From assembly GCF_000722545.1 (NCBI RefSeq), contig NZ_JNVM01000051.1, forward strand, positions 1 to 64,000: DNA of 64,000 nt, written 5' to 3'. A model generated the notes under the pieces. That model did no database searches, was not told where the DNA came from, and worked only from the letters and a program-made list of their open reading frames with translations. The number at the start of each line of letters is the position of its first letter. Position 1 is the first letter of the stretch. This stretch comes from Paenibacillus tyrphae. GTDB taxonomy: Bacteria > Bacillota > Bacilli > Paenibacillales > NBRC-103111. The position numbers and the translations under genes are program-made. Below are positions 24,303 through 32,175 of this stretch, in pieces.

Positions 24303-26021
24303 ATGAGCAAACGATGGAATCGCAGCATGCAGCAATTGGCCGTCGGTTCGCTGCTTGCAGCGACGATCGTCCAACCGGTAAACGCCCTGGCGGAAAGCGA
24401 ACCTGCCAAGCAGATGAGCGCCCAAGAAGCGGCTGCAGCCGAGGAAGCCGATACCGGCTCTTCCAGTGCACTCGCACGGATGGTCCCGCTGCGGGCCGTC
24501 GTCGAAGCCATCGGCGCGGAAGTCGAATGGGACGCGGAGAACAGGCTGGTTACCGTCACCCGGGTCGCAGTCAAGCTCGCTGTAAAAATCGGCGAACGGA
24601 AAGCAACCGTCAACGATTCCGCAACGATGTCCATGACGCAGGAAGCCGCTATCGTTAATGATACAACGCTAATTCCGCTGGATACGATCCGGCAAGCCTT
24701 TCAAGTCTCCATCGAGTGGGACGACGTAAACGGACTGGCCCTCGATCCTTCCGATGTGACCGCAGCGGGGAGCCACTTCGTTTACCTGCTGCAAAACGGT
24801 CAATTTCAAGCGGCAAGTCTGATGCTAAGCGACAAGCTGCGGGCAGCGCTGCCGGAAGCGAAGCTTGCGAGGTACTGGTCCGGCAATATCGGCATCTTAG
24901 GAGCGCCAAAACGGCTCATCTCGCTCAAACGGGAAATCACGGCGGTCCAGCACAACGCCCTGCTCGGCTATAGGACGGAAAAATCGACGCCGCTGGGCAT
25001 CGCCGTCCGGTTCGATGCGAACGGCAAAATCGACGATATTTTCATGCCGCTTTCTCCCGCAGGCAATTACCGCAAGCCGGATTACGACAAACCGGAGCTT
25101 TATTCGGAGGAAGAAGTGACGGTCGGCGAAGGTGAAGCGCCGCTCCCCGGTACGCTGACGCTGCCGAAGGGCGAAGGACCGTTCCCCGTCGTCGTACTCG
25201 TCCACGGCTCCGGGCCGAACGATCGCGACGAAACGCTCGGCAGCTACAAGACGTTCCGCGATCTGGCCGTCGGTCTGGCCGCCAACAACATCGCCGTGCT
25301 CCGTTACGAGAAGCGGACGCGGGTGCATACGCTCAAGAGCGCGCTCCATCCGGCTTTTACCGTCAAGGAAGAAACGGTTGACGATGCGATCGCCGCGGTG
25401 CATATGCTGCAAAAAGACCGCCGCATCGATGCGAAACGCATCTTCGTCCTCGGTCACAGCCAGGGCGGGATGCTGGTCCCGTCCATCATCGAATCCGAGA
25501 AGCAGAAAAGCATTGCCGGAGCGATTATTATGGCCGGCCCTTCCCGACCGTTAGAGGATATAGTTCTGGAGCAAAATAAACAAGCGCTCGCATGGGCGAA
25601 AGAAGCGGGGCTGCCGACCGAAGGGCTGGAGCAGCAGGTGAAAGCGATGGAGCAGCAAGTCGCTCTTTTGAAGGACCCGCAATATTCCGTTGCGAACCTA
25701 CCGAAAAATTTTGCGCTGGGCAATCCGGTCTGGTGGTTCGACTTCCGGAACTATCGGGGCGGCGAAATCGCCAAGCATCAATCGACGCCGCTCCTCGTTC
25801 TGCAGGGCGACAACGATTTTCAAGTGACAGCAAGCAATCTGGACGGCTGGAAGTCCGCCTTATCTGCGCGCCAAGATGTCGTTTACAAGCTTTATCCGAA
25901 GCTGAATCACGGGTTTGTCGAGTCCGAGCAGCCTTCCACCGGCAAGGAATACGCCCTTCCCGGCAACGTGCCATCCTACGTGATTGACGATATCGCCGGG
26001 TGGCTGACAGGCAAAAACTAA
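24303..26021 (+). CDS. Secreted alpha/beta hydrolase with N-terminal stalk domain
   Basis: A 572-residue exported protein. It has a signal peptide (about 1-32, cleavage near NALAES), a copper-amine-oxidase-N-like stalk domain (MVPLRAVVEAIGAEVEWDAENRLVTVT), a DUF3887-like segment (FVYLLQNGQFQAASLMLSDKLRAALPEA) and an alpha/beta hydrolase domain with oxyanion HGSGPNDRD, nucleophile elbow GHSQGG and a late catalytic His (KLNHGF). Esterase or peptidase activity at the cell wall is likely; the substrate is unknown. GGGGGAA precedes the ATG at 24303. It is followed by the GntR/DUF1648 pair, perhaps in a separate unit. Confidence 0.85.
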   Translation: MSKRWNRSMQQLAVGSLLAATIVQPVNALAESEPAKQMSAQEAAAAEEADTGSSSALARMVPLRAVVEAIGAEVEWDAENRLVTVTRVAVKLAVKIGERKATVNDSATMSMTQEAAIVNDTTLIPLDTIRQAFQVSIEWDDVNGLALDPSDVTAAGSHFVYLLQNGQFQAASLMLSDKLRAALPEAKLARYWSGNIGILGAPKRLISLKREITAVQHNALLGYRTEKSTPLGIAVRFDANGKIDDIFMPLSPAGNYRKPDYDKPELYSEEEVTVGEGEAPLPGTLTLPKGEGPFPVVVLVHGSGPNDRDETLGSYKTFRDLAVGLAANNIAVLRYEKRTRVHTLKSALHPAFTVKEETVDDAIAAVHMLQKDRRIDAKRIFVLGHSQGGMLVPSIIESEKQKSIAGAIIMAGPSRPLEDIVLEQNKQALAWAKEAGLPTEGLEQQVKAMEQQVALLKDPQYSVANLPKNFALGNPVWWFDFRNYRGGEIAKHQSTPLLVLQGDNDFQVTASNLDGWKSALSARQDVVYKLYPKLNHGFVESEQPSTGKEYALPGNVPSYVIDDIAGWLTGKN

Positions 26022-26076
26022 TTTTGAGCCCGGACTACGGGGTTTACCCCGGAAGCCCAAGGTACGAGGGGATTCT

Positions 26077-26460
26077 ATGATTATTAAATTGGATTTACAG
26101 TCGGAGACTCCAATCTATGCCCAGTTGATGAATCAGATTCTCGAAGGCATCGCGAGCGGCGCCTTGAAGCCCGGCGAGGCGCTTCCGTCCGTGCGCAGCC
26201 TCGCTTCGGATATCGGCATCAATCTGCACACCGTGAATAAAGCCTATACGCTCCTGAAGCAGGAAGGTTTCATTCAAATTCACCGTCAAAAAGGGGTTGT
26301 CGTCCAGCCGGACGGCATGCCTCAGGTAACCGAGGCGTATAAAAATAAATTGCGCGAGCAGTTGACGCCGATCGCAGCCGAGGCCATATGCCGCGGCATG
26401 CGCGAGGAGGAGCTGCTCGGGTTTATCCAAGGCATTTTCCGCGAAATCAAAGGGAACTAA
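26077..26460 (+). CDS. GntR-family regulator, YtrA subfamily
   Basis: A 127-residue repressor. Its winged helix-turn-helix (PIYAQLMNQILEGIASGALKPGE, SVRSLASDIGINLHTVNKAYTLL) is followed by a short C-terminal dimerisation helix, the small YtrA-type layout. Such proteins usually control the operon they begin, often a membrane protein or ABC transporter. Here the next gene, 12 bases on, is a DUF1648 membrane protein, its probable target. GAGGGGA is a few bases before the ATG. Confidence 0.9.
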   Translation: MIIKLDLQSETPIYAQLMNQILEGIASGALKPGEALPSVRSLASDIGINLHTVNKAYTLLKQEGFIQIHRQKGVVVQPDGMPQVTEAYKNKLREQLTPIAAEAICRGMREEELLGFIQGIFREIKGN

Positions 26461-26472
26461 GGAGGGGGCTAT

Positions 26473-27588
26473 ATGCATATTGGAATCGCTTTGCTGGTCG
26501 CGACCATTTTTGTGCCGGTCATTGTGATGCTGGCCGGTTTGCCGTATTTTACGAGAACGACGAATCATTTTGGCGTATCGATCGATTCGCGGCATTATCA
26601 CGATCCCGAGCTGCAATCGATGCGACGCCGCTATGCCTGGTGGAACGGGGCGATCGGAGCCGTGCTTCTCATCGTTTTCATTTTCGTCATTCAGCGAACG
26701 AACGAGACGCAGCAGGGGCTGTTCATCATCGGCTTCACCTTAGCGCTTATGGCGGCGGTGGCAGTCAGCTTTCTCGTCTATTACAACAAAATGAAGCGGT
26801 GGAAGGCGGCGCGTCCCGCACAGAACGCCAGCGCCCGGTTCATTGCCGTCGATACCTCGTTCCGGAACCGGAAAACGACGTATTCCGATTGGTGGTATCT
26901 GGTTCATCTGGCCTTCGTCGCTCTGTGCGCCGGCATTGCTTTGTGGAATTACGACAAGCTTCCGGACATTCTCGTGTCGCGGTACGATTTGCAGGGCAAC
27001 CCGACAGCCACCCAGCCGAAAACGTATTGGAACGTCTTTTTCCCGAACGTGATGCAGTTGGTCATGATCTTCATCTTCGCGTCCATCAATACGGTGATCC
27101 GCAAAAGCAAACAGCAGATCGACGCGAATGCGCCCGAGCAATCGCGCGAGCAGAACATCCGGTTCCGCCGGATCTGGTCTCTCGTGTTAATGATCATGGG
27201 CTTCTTGATGCTCGTGCTGTTCTCGTTCATCCAGTTTTTCTTGCTATTCCCCTTCAACGGCTCGGTACTCGTCACCGTGGCGATCACGATTCCCGCTCTG
27301 ATACTGATCTTGGTTCTCGTGGTCTCATTCATTACCGGGCAAGGCGGGAGCCGTCTCGGCGGATCGAGCGCAACGGACGAGAAGCTGGTGCCCGGGGCGG
27401 CCGATGACGACAAGTATTGGAAGCTGGGATCGATCTACTATAATCCCGACGACCCTTCGCTGTTTATCGAGAAGCGGGTCGGTATCGGCTGGACGATCAA
27501 TGCAGCCAGGCCGATGGCGTGGGTCATTATGCTGGCGCCGCTCGTGCTGATCGGGGTGATCCTTATCATTGGGGCGATCAAAGGCTGA
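26473..27588 (+). CDS. DUF1648-containing membrane protein
   Basis: A 371-residue membrane protein with about eight hydrophobic segments. The DUF1648 signature (LPDILVSRYDLQGNPTATQPK, VFFPNVMQL) lies in the middle. A C-terminal cytoplasmic loop has a DUF5808-like KYWKLGSIYYNPDDPSLF segment. Such proteins are found with YtrA-type GntR regulators, as here, and are thought to act in the cell envelope or in peptide immunity, without a proven role. GGAGGGGG precedes the ATG. Confidence 0.85.
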   Translation: MHIGIALLVATIFVPVIVMLAGLPYFTRTTNHFGVSIDSRHYHDPELQSMRRRYAWWNGAIGAVLLIVFIFVIQRTNETQQGLFIIGFTLALMAAVAVSFLVYYNKMKRWKAARPAQNASARFIAVDTSFRNRKTTYSDWWYLVHLAFVALCAGIALWNYDKLPDILVSRYDLQGNPTATQPKTYWNVFFPNVMQLVMIFIFASINTVIRKSKQQIDANAPEQSREQNIRFRRIWSLVLMIMGFLMLVLFSFIQFFLLFPFNGSVLVTVAITIPALILILVLVVSFITGQGGSRLGGSSATDEKLVPGAADDDKYWKLGSIYYNPDDPSLFIEKRVGIGWTINAARPMAWVIMLAPLVLIGVILIIGAIKG

Positions 27589-27721
27589 GTCCGGGCTACG
27601 GTTCTCGGGATATCGGGCAGACGTTGAATCGGACTTCGAAGTTAGATAGCGCGGCGGCAATCCGTCCCCTGAAGGCGGGCTTGCTGCCGTTCGTTGTTCA
27701 TGGCCCCAATACGTGTGCGGC

Positions 27722-27766
27722 TTGACAATTGGAGAGGCATAACTATAATTTTGAGTAGATACTCAA
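27722..27766 (+). promoter_or_regulatory. Promoter of tetR with operator copy 1
   Basis: Perfect boxes TTGACA (27722-27727) and TATAAT (27744-27749) are 16 bases apart. Immediately downstream is TTGAGTAGATACTCAA (27751-27766), an inverted repeat TTGAGT-N4-ACTCAA. The same site occurs before the HXXEE gene, so it is probably the operator of the TetR protein. Confidence 0.75.
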
Positions 27767-27786
27767 TTTTTTTGAAGGAAGGACGA

Positions 27787-28404
27787 ATGATGGCGAGAGG
27801 CGAAAAGAACGATCCCGAGCTGAAAAAACAAAAAATCGTCGCCGCGGCCCTCCGCCTTTTTTCCGGGAAAGGCTACCACGCGACAACGACCAAGGAAATT
27901 GCAGAGGAAAGCGGCGTAACGGAAGGCTTAATCTTCTACTACTTCGGCGGCAAGCGCAAGCTGCTCATGCATATCGTCCACAGCTTCTCCTTCGCACTGC
28001 TGGCGCAGGACGGCGCGGACCGGTGGAAACGGCTACCGCTGGATGAAGCGCTGGTACAGTACGGATGCCGGTACCTGCAATTTTTGAAGGAGAACCGGGA
28101 GTACCTGCTGCTGATCTGGTCCCCGGAGATGATGCGGGATGAGGCCGTTTCTCAGGAAGTGCTCCGGCTCATCGGAAGCATCGGCGCCTCCGGCAGCAGC
28201 ATTTTGAAGCAGTCGGCCCCCGTTGGGCAAATAAGCGAGCAAACCTATCACGTTGCCGCAACGATGCTTAATGCGTCGATTTTGCTTTATTTCGCGCTGC
28301 ATTCCCGCTTCGGCAGCGAGATGGCCGTGCTGGGCGACGAAGAAGCTTATATTCGCCAACTGGTCGGCCTGCTGCTCTACGGCCTTTACAAGGGTGATGT
28401 GTAA
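27787..28404 (+). CDS. TetR/AcrR-family transcriptional repressor
   Basis: A 205-residue regulator. The N-terminal helix-turn-helix (KIVAAALRLFSGKGYHATTTKEIAEESGVTEGLIFYYFGGK) is standard TetR. The ligand-binding C-terminal domain is undetermined. The ATG at 27787 has GAAGGAAGGA upstream. It probably represses itself and the HXXEE gene through two matching palindromes (27751-27766 and 28443-28458). The ligand is unknown. Confidence 0.92.
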   Translation: MMARGEKNDPELKKQKIVAAALRLFSGKGYHATTTKEIAEESGVTEGLIFYYFGGKRKLLMHIVHSFSFALLAQDGADRWKRLPLDEALVQYGCRYLQFLKENREYLLLIWSPEMMRDEAVSQEVLRLIGSIGASGSSILKQSAPVGQISEQTYHVAATMLNASILLYFALHSRFGSEMAVLGDEEAYIRQLVGLLLYGLYKGDV

Positions 28405-28442
28405 TGCGTTCCGTTGTAAGGCCAAATTTTTTTAAGTAATTT

Positions 28443-28458
28443 TTGAGTGTTTACTCAA
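28443..28458 (+). promoter_or_regulatory. TetR operator copy 2, before the HXXEE gene
   Basis: TTGAGTGTTTACTCAA has the same TTGAGT-N4-ACTCAA palindrome as the site in the tetR promoter. It starts 39 bases after the tetR stop and ends 39 bases before the HXXEE start. Confidence 0.75.
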
Positions 28459-28497
28459 ATTCAACCTAATAAGAAACAAACCAAGGAGGAATCAAAC

Positions 28498-29079
28498 ATG
28501 CTCGCTTTGCTGAACGATTGGATTTCCCTGCGCACGTTGATCTGGCTCCTGCCGGTTGCCTTCTTCCTTCATGACGGCGAGGAAATCGTCACCGTGGAAC
28601 GCTGGATGCGGCCGTGCAAGCACACCCTAGCCCCTTGGATGCAGCGGGCGCTGAACTGGGACAAAAGCATTACCGTTCAATTCGCGACAGCGGTCGCGTT
28701 GATCGGATCGCTCGTCTGCTTAGGAGCGGGCATTGCCGCAGCGGCGGTGGAGGACGGCGGGAAGCTCGGCCCCGTCTTCGTCGGCATGGTCGCAGTGATG
28801 CTGCTGGACGGTATCAAGCATGTCGGCTTATCACTGGGGAAGCGGAGCTATACCGTCGGAGCCGCGACGGCCGCGCTGGTGGAAATCCCGTACGCCTCGT
28901 ACGCCCTTTACCGCTTTTATCAGGCGGACTTGGTAGAGCCAGCCGCCCTAGGGCTCGGCATCGCCATCGTCCTCCCGCTCGTGTTTCTTCTGATCGGTAT
29001 CGGGTTTACGCTCGGCCGGTGGGTCGCGCCCTATCGCAGGTCTGCAGCGGAGGCTGGGCAGAGAACGGACAGCTACTAA
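28498..29079 (+). CDS. HXXEE-domain membrane protein
   Basis: A 193-residue protein with about five hydrophobic segments and the family motif HDGEE (within FFLHDGEEIVTVERWM), a conserved His/Glu set of unknown function that may bind metal. The ATG at 28498 has AAGGAGG 9 bases upstream. Genes of this family are often paired with TetR regulators, as here, and the shared operator supports regulation by the TetR upstream. Confidence 0.85.
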   Translation: MLALLNDWISLRTLIWLLPVAFFLHDGEEIVTVERWMRPCKHTLAPWMQRALNWDKSITVQFATAVALIGSLVCLGAGIAAAAVEDGGKLGPVFVGMVAVMLLDGIKHVGLSLGKRSYTVGAATAALVEIPYASYALYRFYQADLVEPAALGLGIAIVLPLVFLLIGIGFTLGRWVAPYRRSAAEAGQRTDSY

Positions 29080-29234
29080 CCGGACAGCTCCGGCTTCTTC
29101 TAGCAATACAGCCCGCCATGGTCCGTCCATTCCACATATTGCCCCTCCTGCGATCGTTGCAAGAAAAGCCCTCCTTCGGAAAAGAAAGAAGTGTCCTTCC
29201 TTACCGGGAGAGGGCATCATTTGATCCCGTAGAA
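29080..29234. other. Short intergenic segment after HXXEE gene
   Basis: CCGGACAGCTCCGG then CTTCTTCT just after the HXXEE stop is a weak terminator-like hairpin. Nothing else is evident. Confidence 0.35.
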
Positions 29235-29372
29235 TTACCCGTTAAGCCACTTGAAGAACCAATGCAAGAAGACCAGCGACCTGATAACCGCTAAGTAACG
29301 AAGCTTTCGGGGCATACGAATCCACAGCTTCAGCATGCGCATGCTGTACCTCTGCTCCGCTCTTTTGCTCAT
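29235..29372 (-). CDS. Small basic hydrophobic protein, 35-45 residues
   Basis: A short frame 18 bases downstream of the YcdB-like gene on the same strand. Its N-terminal half is strongly basic (MLKLWIRMPRKLRYLAVIR) and its C-terminal half hydrophobic and aromatic (SLVFLHWFFKWLNG), so it could be membrane-active or a small membrane protein. Two starts are possible: ATG at 29372 (45 residues, AGAGG 13 bases upstream) or ATG at 29342 (35 residues, GAGG 6 bases upstream). The second has better spacing. No family is recognised, and coding is supported only by position and composition. Confidence 0.45.
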   Translation of the reverse strand: MSKRAEQRYSMRMLKLWIRMPRKLRYLAVIRSLVFLHWFFKWLNG

Positions 29373-29390
29373 CCCATCGAGCCATCCTCT

Positions 29391-30542
29391 TTAATTCAGC
29401 CTCGAACAAACCAGCTCGCCCGTCCGGGCATCGATCCAACGGATTTCCCGGCCCTTTTCCTTATGCACCAGTTGGTACTTCAAAACGTAACGGCGCCTTT
29501 TGCCGTTGCCTGAGTAATCTATTTCCCACCCCAGCTTCAGGTCGAGAGCTTCCGCATAAATCCGGCGCGCCTCCGGCTCGTCTATGAGCGGTATAACCTC
29601 GACGGCCTGCAATTGGGCCGTATTGACGGACGGGCCCATCACGTGTCCGATCTGTCCCGACGTCTTGTTGACGGACAACCGGATATGCTCCAGCTCCAGC
29701 CAAACACCCTGCTTCCCGATGCGGAAATCGAAATGCTCCCTGTCGGAACTGGACGCTTCCTCCTGCTGCCGAAGCTGCAAAAACGGCGCCAGCCCAGGCT
29801 GCATACGGGCCAAAAATCCAAGCGCGATATCCAAGCACGCGTCCCGTGACAGCCTCAGCTCCCTTGGAATTTCCTCTTCGAAACGAATAAACGACACCAG
29901 CTTTCCGCCGACCTGATCGATCTTCGCTTTCAGCGTCTCTTCCGACCGCTGCCGGAAAAAGGCGTCCAGCGAAGTGTCCTCTGACACAGCCGGCTGCCAA
30001 TCGCGCCGCCGCCAGACGATACCGGTCATGCGGTCGTCCATTTCCACTTCTCTCAGCAGCTCGTACCGGTCCGGATCGATGCCGAGCAGCGCCTGAACGT
30101 CCTGCGCCGTCCGGATGGCCGGAGCTTCGACCGCGGGCAGCTCGGGAACAGGCAGCCATACGGCCGGCTCCTCGGATTCCGCGTCTTCGTCGGCCGCTTC
30201 GCGGACCTCTTCCGTCCCGTCCGCCCGGAAATGCATCCAGCGGCTGCTTGGTTCATAGACCAGCCTTAGCTCATCCTTTTCCGTATCGTCGACGGACTTG
30301 TGAAGGAAATCCAGCCGCAGGTCCAGTCTGGCCGTATCCGCAATCTGGCGCAGAAGCTGCTCCTTGGGCACAAGGGACACCGGGACTTTCGGCTTCGTCT
30401 GCCGGCCGAAATACCGAAAGTCGCTGACGATGCCGCTGCGGTGAACCTTGACCCGGAAGCCCGACATCGGCAGCGGCAGCCCCATAACCTCCTGCTCATA
30501 GAAGAATAGCGTCCCGGAGTCAACAGACTTGGTGCGCGTCAA
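29391..30542 (-). CDS. YcdB/YcdC-like domain protein, C-terminal part of a frameshifted gene
   Basis: A 383-residue frame resembling YcdB/YcdC repeat proteins (LFFYEQEVMGLPLPMSGFRV at the start, WIDARTGELV at the end). It has no signal peptide. It begins at a TTG inside the sigma-factor gene without a good ribosome site, in the +1 frame. The first half of the same domain (AEKFVLDHYPGALKPVF) is at the end of the sigma frame. The two therefore read as one protein broken by a frameshift near 30520-30545, which may be natural, programmed or an error in the sequence. Confidence 0.7.
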   Translation of the reverse strand: MTRTKSVDSGTLFFYEQEVMGLPLPMSGFRVKVHRSGIVSDFRYFGRQTKPKVPVSLVPKEQLLRQIADTARLDLRLDFLHKSVDDTEKDELRLVYEPSSRWMHFRADGTEEVREAADEDAESEEPAVWLPVPELPAVEAPAIRTAQDVQALLGIDPDRYELLREVEMDDRMTGIVWRRRDWQPAVSEDTSLDAFFRQRSEETLKAKIDQVGGKLVSFIRFEEEIPRELRLSRDACLDIALGFLARMQPGLAPFLQLRQQEEASSSDREHFDFRIGKQGVWLELEHIRLSVNKTSGQIGHVMGPSVNTAQLQAVEVIPLIDEPEARRIYAEALDLKLGWEIDYSGNGKRRRYVLKYQLVHKEKGREIRWIDARTGELVCSRLN

Positions 30543-31458
30543 GGAAAACGGGCTTCAGCGCGCCCGGGTAATGGTCGAGCACAAACTTCTCCGCCCGAAG
30601 CCGCAATTGTTCCGCAGACAGCTCCGGCAAATCGCCGGCCGCCTCCTCCACATCGATCGTATACTCGACCAGATCCCCTTGAGCGTTAAGCTCCACGGAC
30701 ATGCCGTTATCCTTGCCGGGCTTGCTCCATACGGGGTCCTCGCCCGCTTTGGTCCAGACGAACATCGCCCGTCCGCCTTCCCGCTTGTCGTCGTGATAAT
30801 CCGCAATCGTAAGCTCGTACGCTGCCGGGATGCCGAAGAGCTCCTCCGTCCGCAGCTTTAACTCGGCCAGCTTCCGCTGCAAGGCTTCCTCGACGGATAA
30901 TTCGGAGATTCCGGCCGCTGGAGACAGTCTTGAGTCTGCCGGTTCGTTCGGGTCGGCGTATCGTTTGCGCAATTCCTTCAACCCCCTGTGCAAAATGGTT
31001 TTCACCGTGCCTGTCGGCTTGGGGAGCAAAACGGCGATCTCCTCGATCGTCATATCGTGCCAATATTTGAACGCGATCACCTGTCTCTGCTTCGGCTCCA
31101 ACTGCCGGACCGCCGATCGCAAGTCCAGACAGTCGTCGGGATCGGGAGCACAAACCGGCTGACGTTCGGCCGCACGGCTATCGTCCGGCACCAGCCGCTG
31201 CCGTTTATCCAATGCCGTCAACGCGCAGTTGATGACGATACGAGTCAACCAAGTGGCGAAAAACTGCGGCTGCTTCAGCTTCGGCAGTCCGACAAGCGCC
31301 TTGTAGATGGCCTCATGGACCACATCCTCCGCGTCCATCTCCTGACGCACGTAATAATAGGCAATCCGGCGCAGGCGGTCCTGCTGTTCCTCGATCAGAG
31401 CCAGAAAGGCCGCGTGATTTCCCGCTTGGGCCGCTCTGACCCGGTCGCTTCGGTTCAT
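30520..31458 (-). CDS. ECF-type sigma-70 factor with C-terminal YcdB-like extension
   Basis: Residues 1-165 are an ECF sigma factor: region 2 (EEQQDRLRRIAYYYVRQEMDAEDVVHEAIYKAL) and region 4 (LEPKQRQVIAFKYWHDMTIEEIAVLLPKPTGTVKTIL). The following 145 residues are not sigma sequence; they carry YcdB-type segments and end in AEKFVLDHYPGAL just before the frame stops at a UGA followed by C. The start is ATG 31458 with GGAGGG 7 bases upstream. The usual anti-sigma gene is absent, so the extension may regulate the sigma directly. The targets are unknown. Confidence 0.85.
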   Translation of the reverse strand: MNRSDRVRAAQAGNHAAFLALIEEQQDRLRRIAYYYVRQEMDAEDVVHEAIYKALVGLPKLKQPQFFATWLTRIVINCALTALDKRQRLVPDDSRAAERQPVCAPDPDDCLDLRSAVRQLEPKQRQVIAFKYWHDMTIEEIAVLLPKPTGTVKTILHRGLKELRKRYADPNEPADSRLSPAAGISELSVEEALQRKLAELKLRTEELFGIPAAYELTIADYHDDKREGGRAMFVWTKAGEDPVWSKPGKDNGMSVELNAQGDLVEYTIDVEEAAGDLPELSAEQLRLRAEKFVLDHYPGALKPVFLDAHQVC

Positions 31459-32175
31459 GTCGTTTCCCTCCTGTGTATACCCTTTAGACCGGCGAGAGCG
31501 CATTTAGGTTTCAGCAGTTTCGAAAAAAACTCGTTTAGCCGACTTTGAACTTTCTCCAGGTGCCCGTATGTGTGGCGGGTGCCCCCAGGCATACGCTCGA
31601 TTCGCGTTGCCTGGCGGCCTTGCTCAACAGCAGGCTTATTCGACATATTTATACATTTTATCCCAAAAAAATAATTTCCCCTCTAACGCTATCAACCTTA
31701 CTTCCAAACGCCCCTTGGCACGTCGTTCTTTTGACCTACGGTTTCATCCTCCCGGGCACACGCCAGCCGATAATTTTTCAGCCGCCCTCCACTGGTTTAA
31801 CCTATGGTTATTTCATTAACGGCCTTCCCGTTATTTTCTTTTTGAAAACGAATACATTTTATTAAAATTGTATTGAAAACACTGGTATATTGTGGTAGCT
31901 TGGTAATATATTTTTACATTCTTAATATTACAAATCACCCAATAATATTTTATCACACCTAGAATTTGGGACGGGCACCATTTCCTACACGGCCTTCCTC
32001 CATGCTCCCGCCGTCCCCGAGCCGCTAGTCCTGCTGCTCTATCTACTCCCTACTTCATTAGAACCTGCATAACCAACGCGGCAGTTGATGCGTCTTGCGT
32101 AATTTTTGCCAAGGGATCACAGAACGATTCATCGTCGTTCTTGATTATATAAAATAATGAAAAAGGAGCGAGCTT
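31459..32175. other. 717-base non-coding region before oppA
   Basis: No convincing gene. 31660-31960 is markedly AT-rich and holds possible oppA promoter elements (for example TTAAAA, then 18 bases, TATATT near 31890) and a cre-like site. The section 31970-32160 is G+C-richer with no clear structure. Short frames on both strands here lack ribosome sites. Confidence 0.5.
31843..31856 (+). promoter_or_regulatory. Possible CcpA (cre) site upstream of oppA
   Basis: TGAAAACGAATACA fits the catabolite-response consensus TGWAANCGNTNWCA with one mismatch. It is about 320 bases upstream of oppA in the AT-rich promoter region. Confidence 0.35.

Noticed and set aside
31455..31646. 63-residue minus-strand frame upstream of the sigma gene
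   Set aside because: It overlaps the sigma promoter and start, has no ribosome site and no family resemblance.
31561..31990. Possible insertion-element remnant in the oppA upstream region
   Set aside because: G+C changes abruptly here but no transposase motif or terminal inverted repeat could be found.
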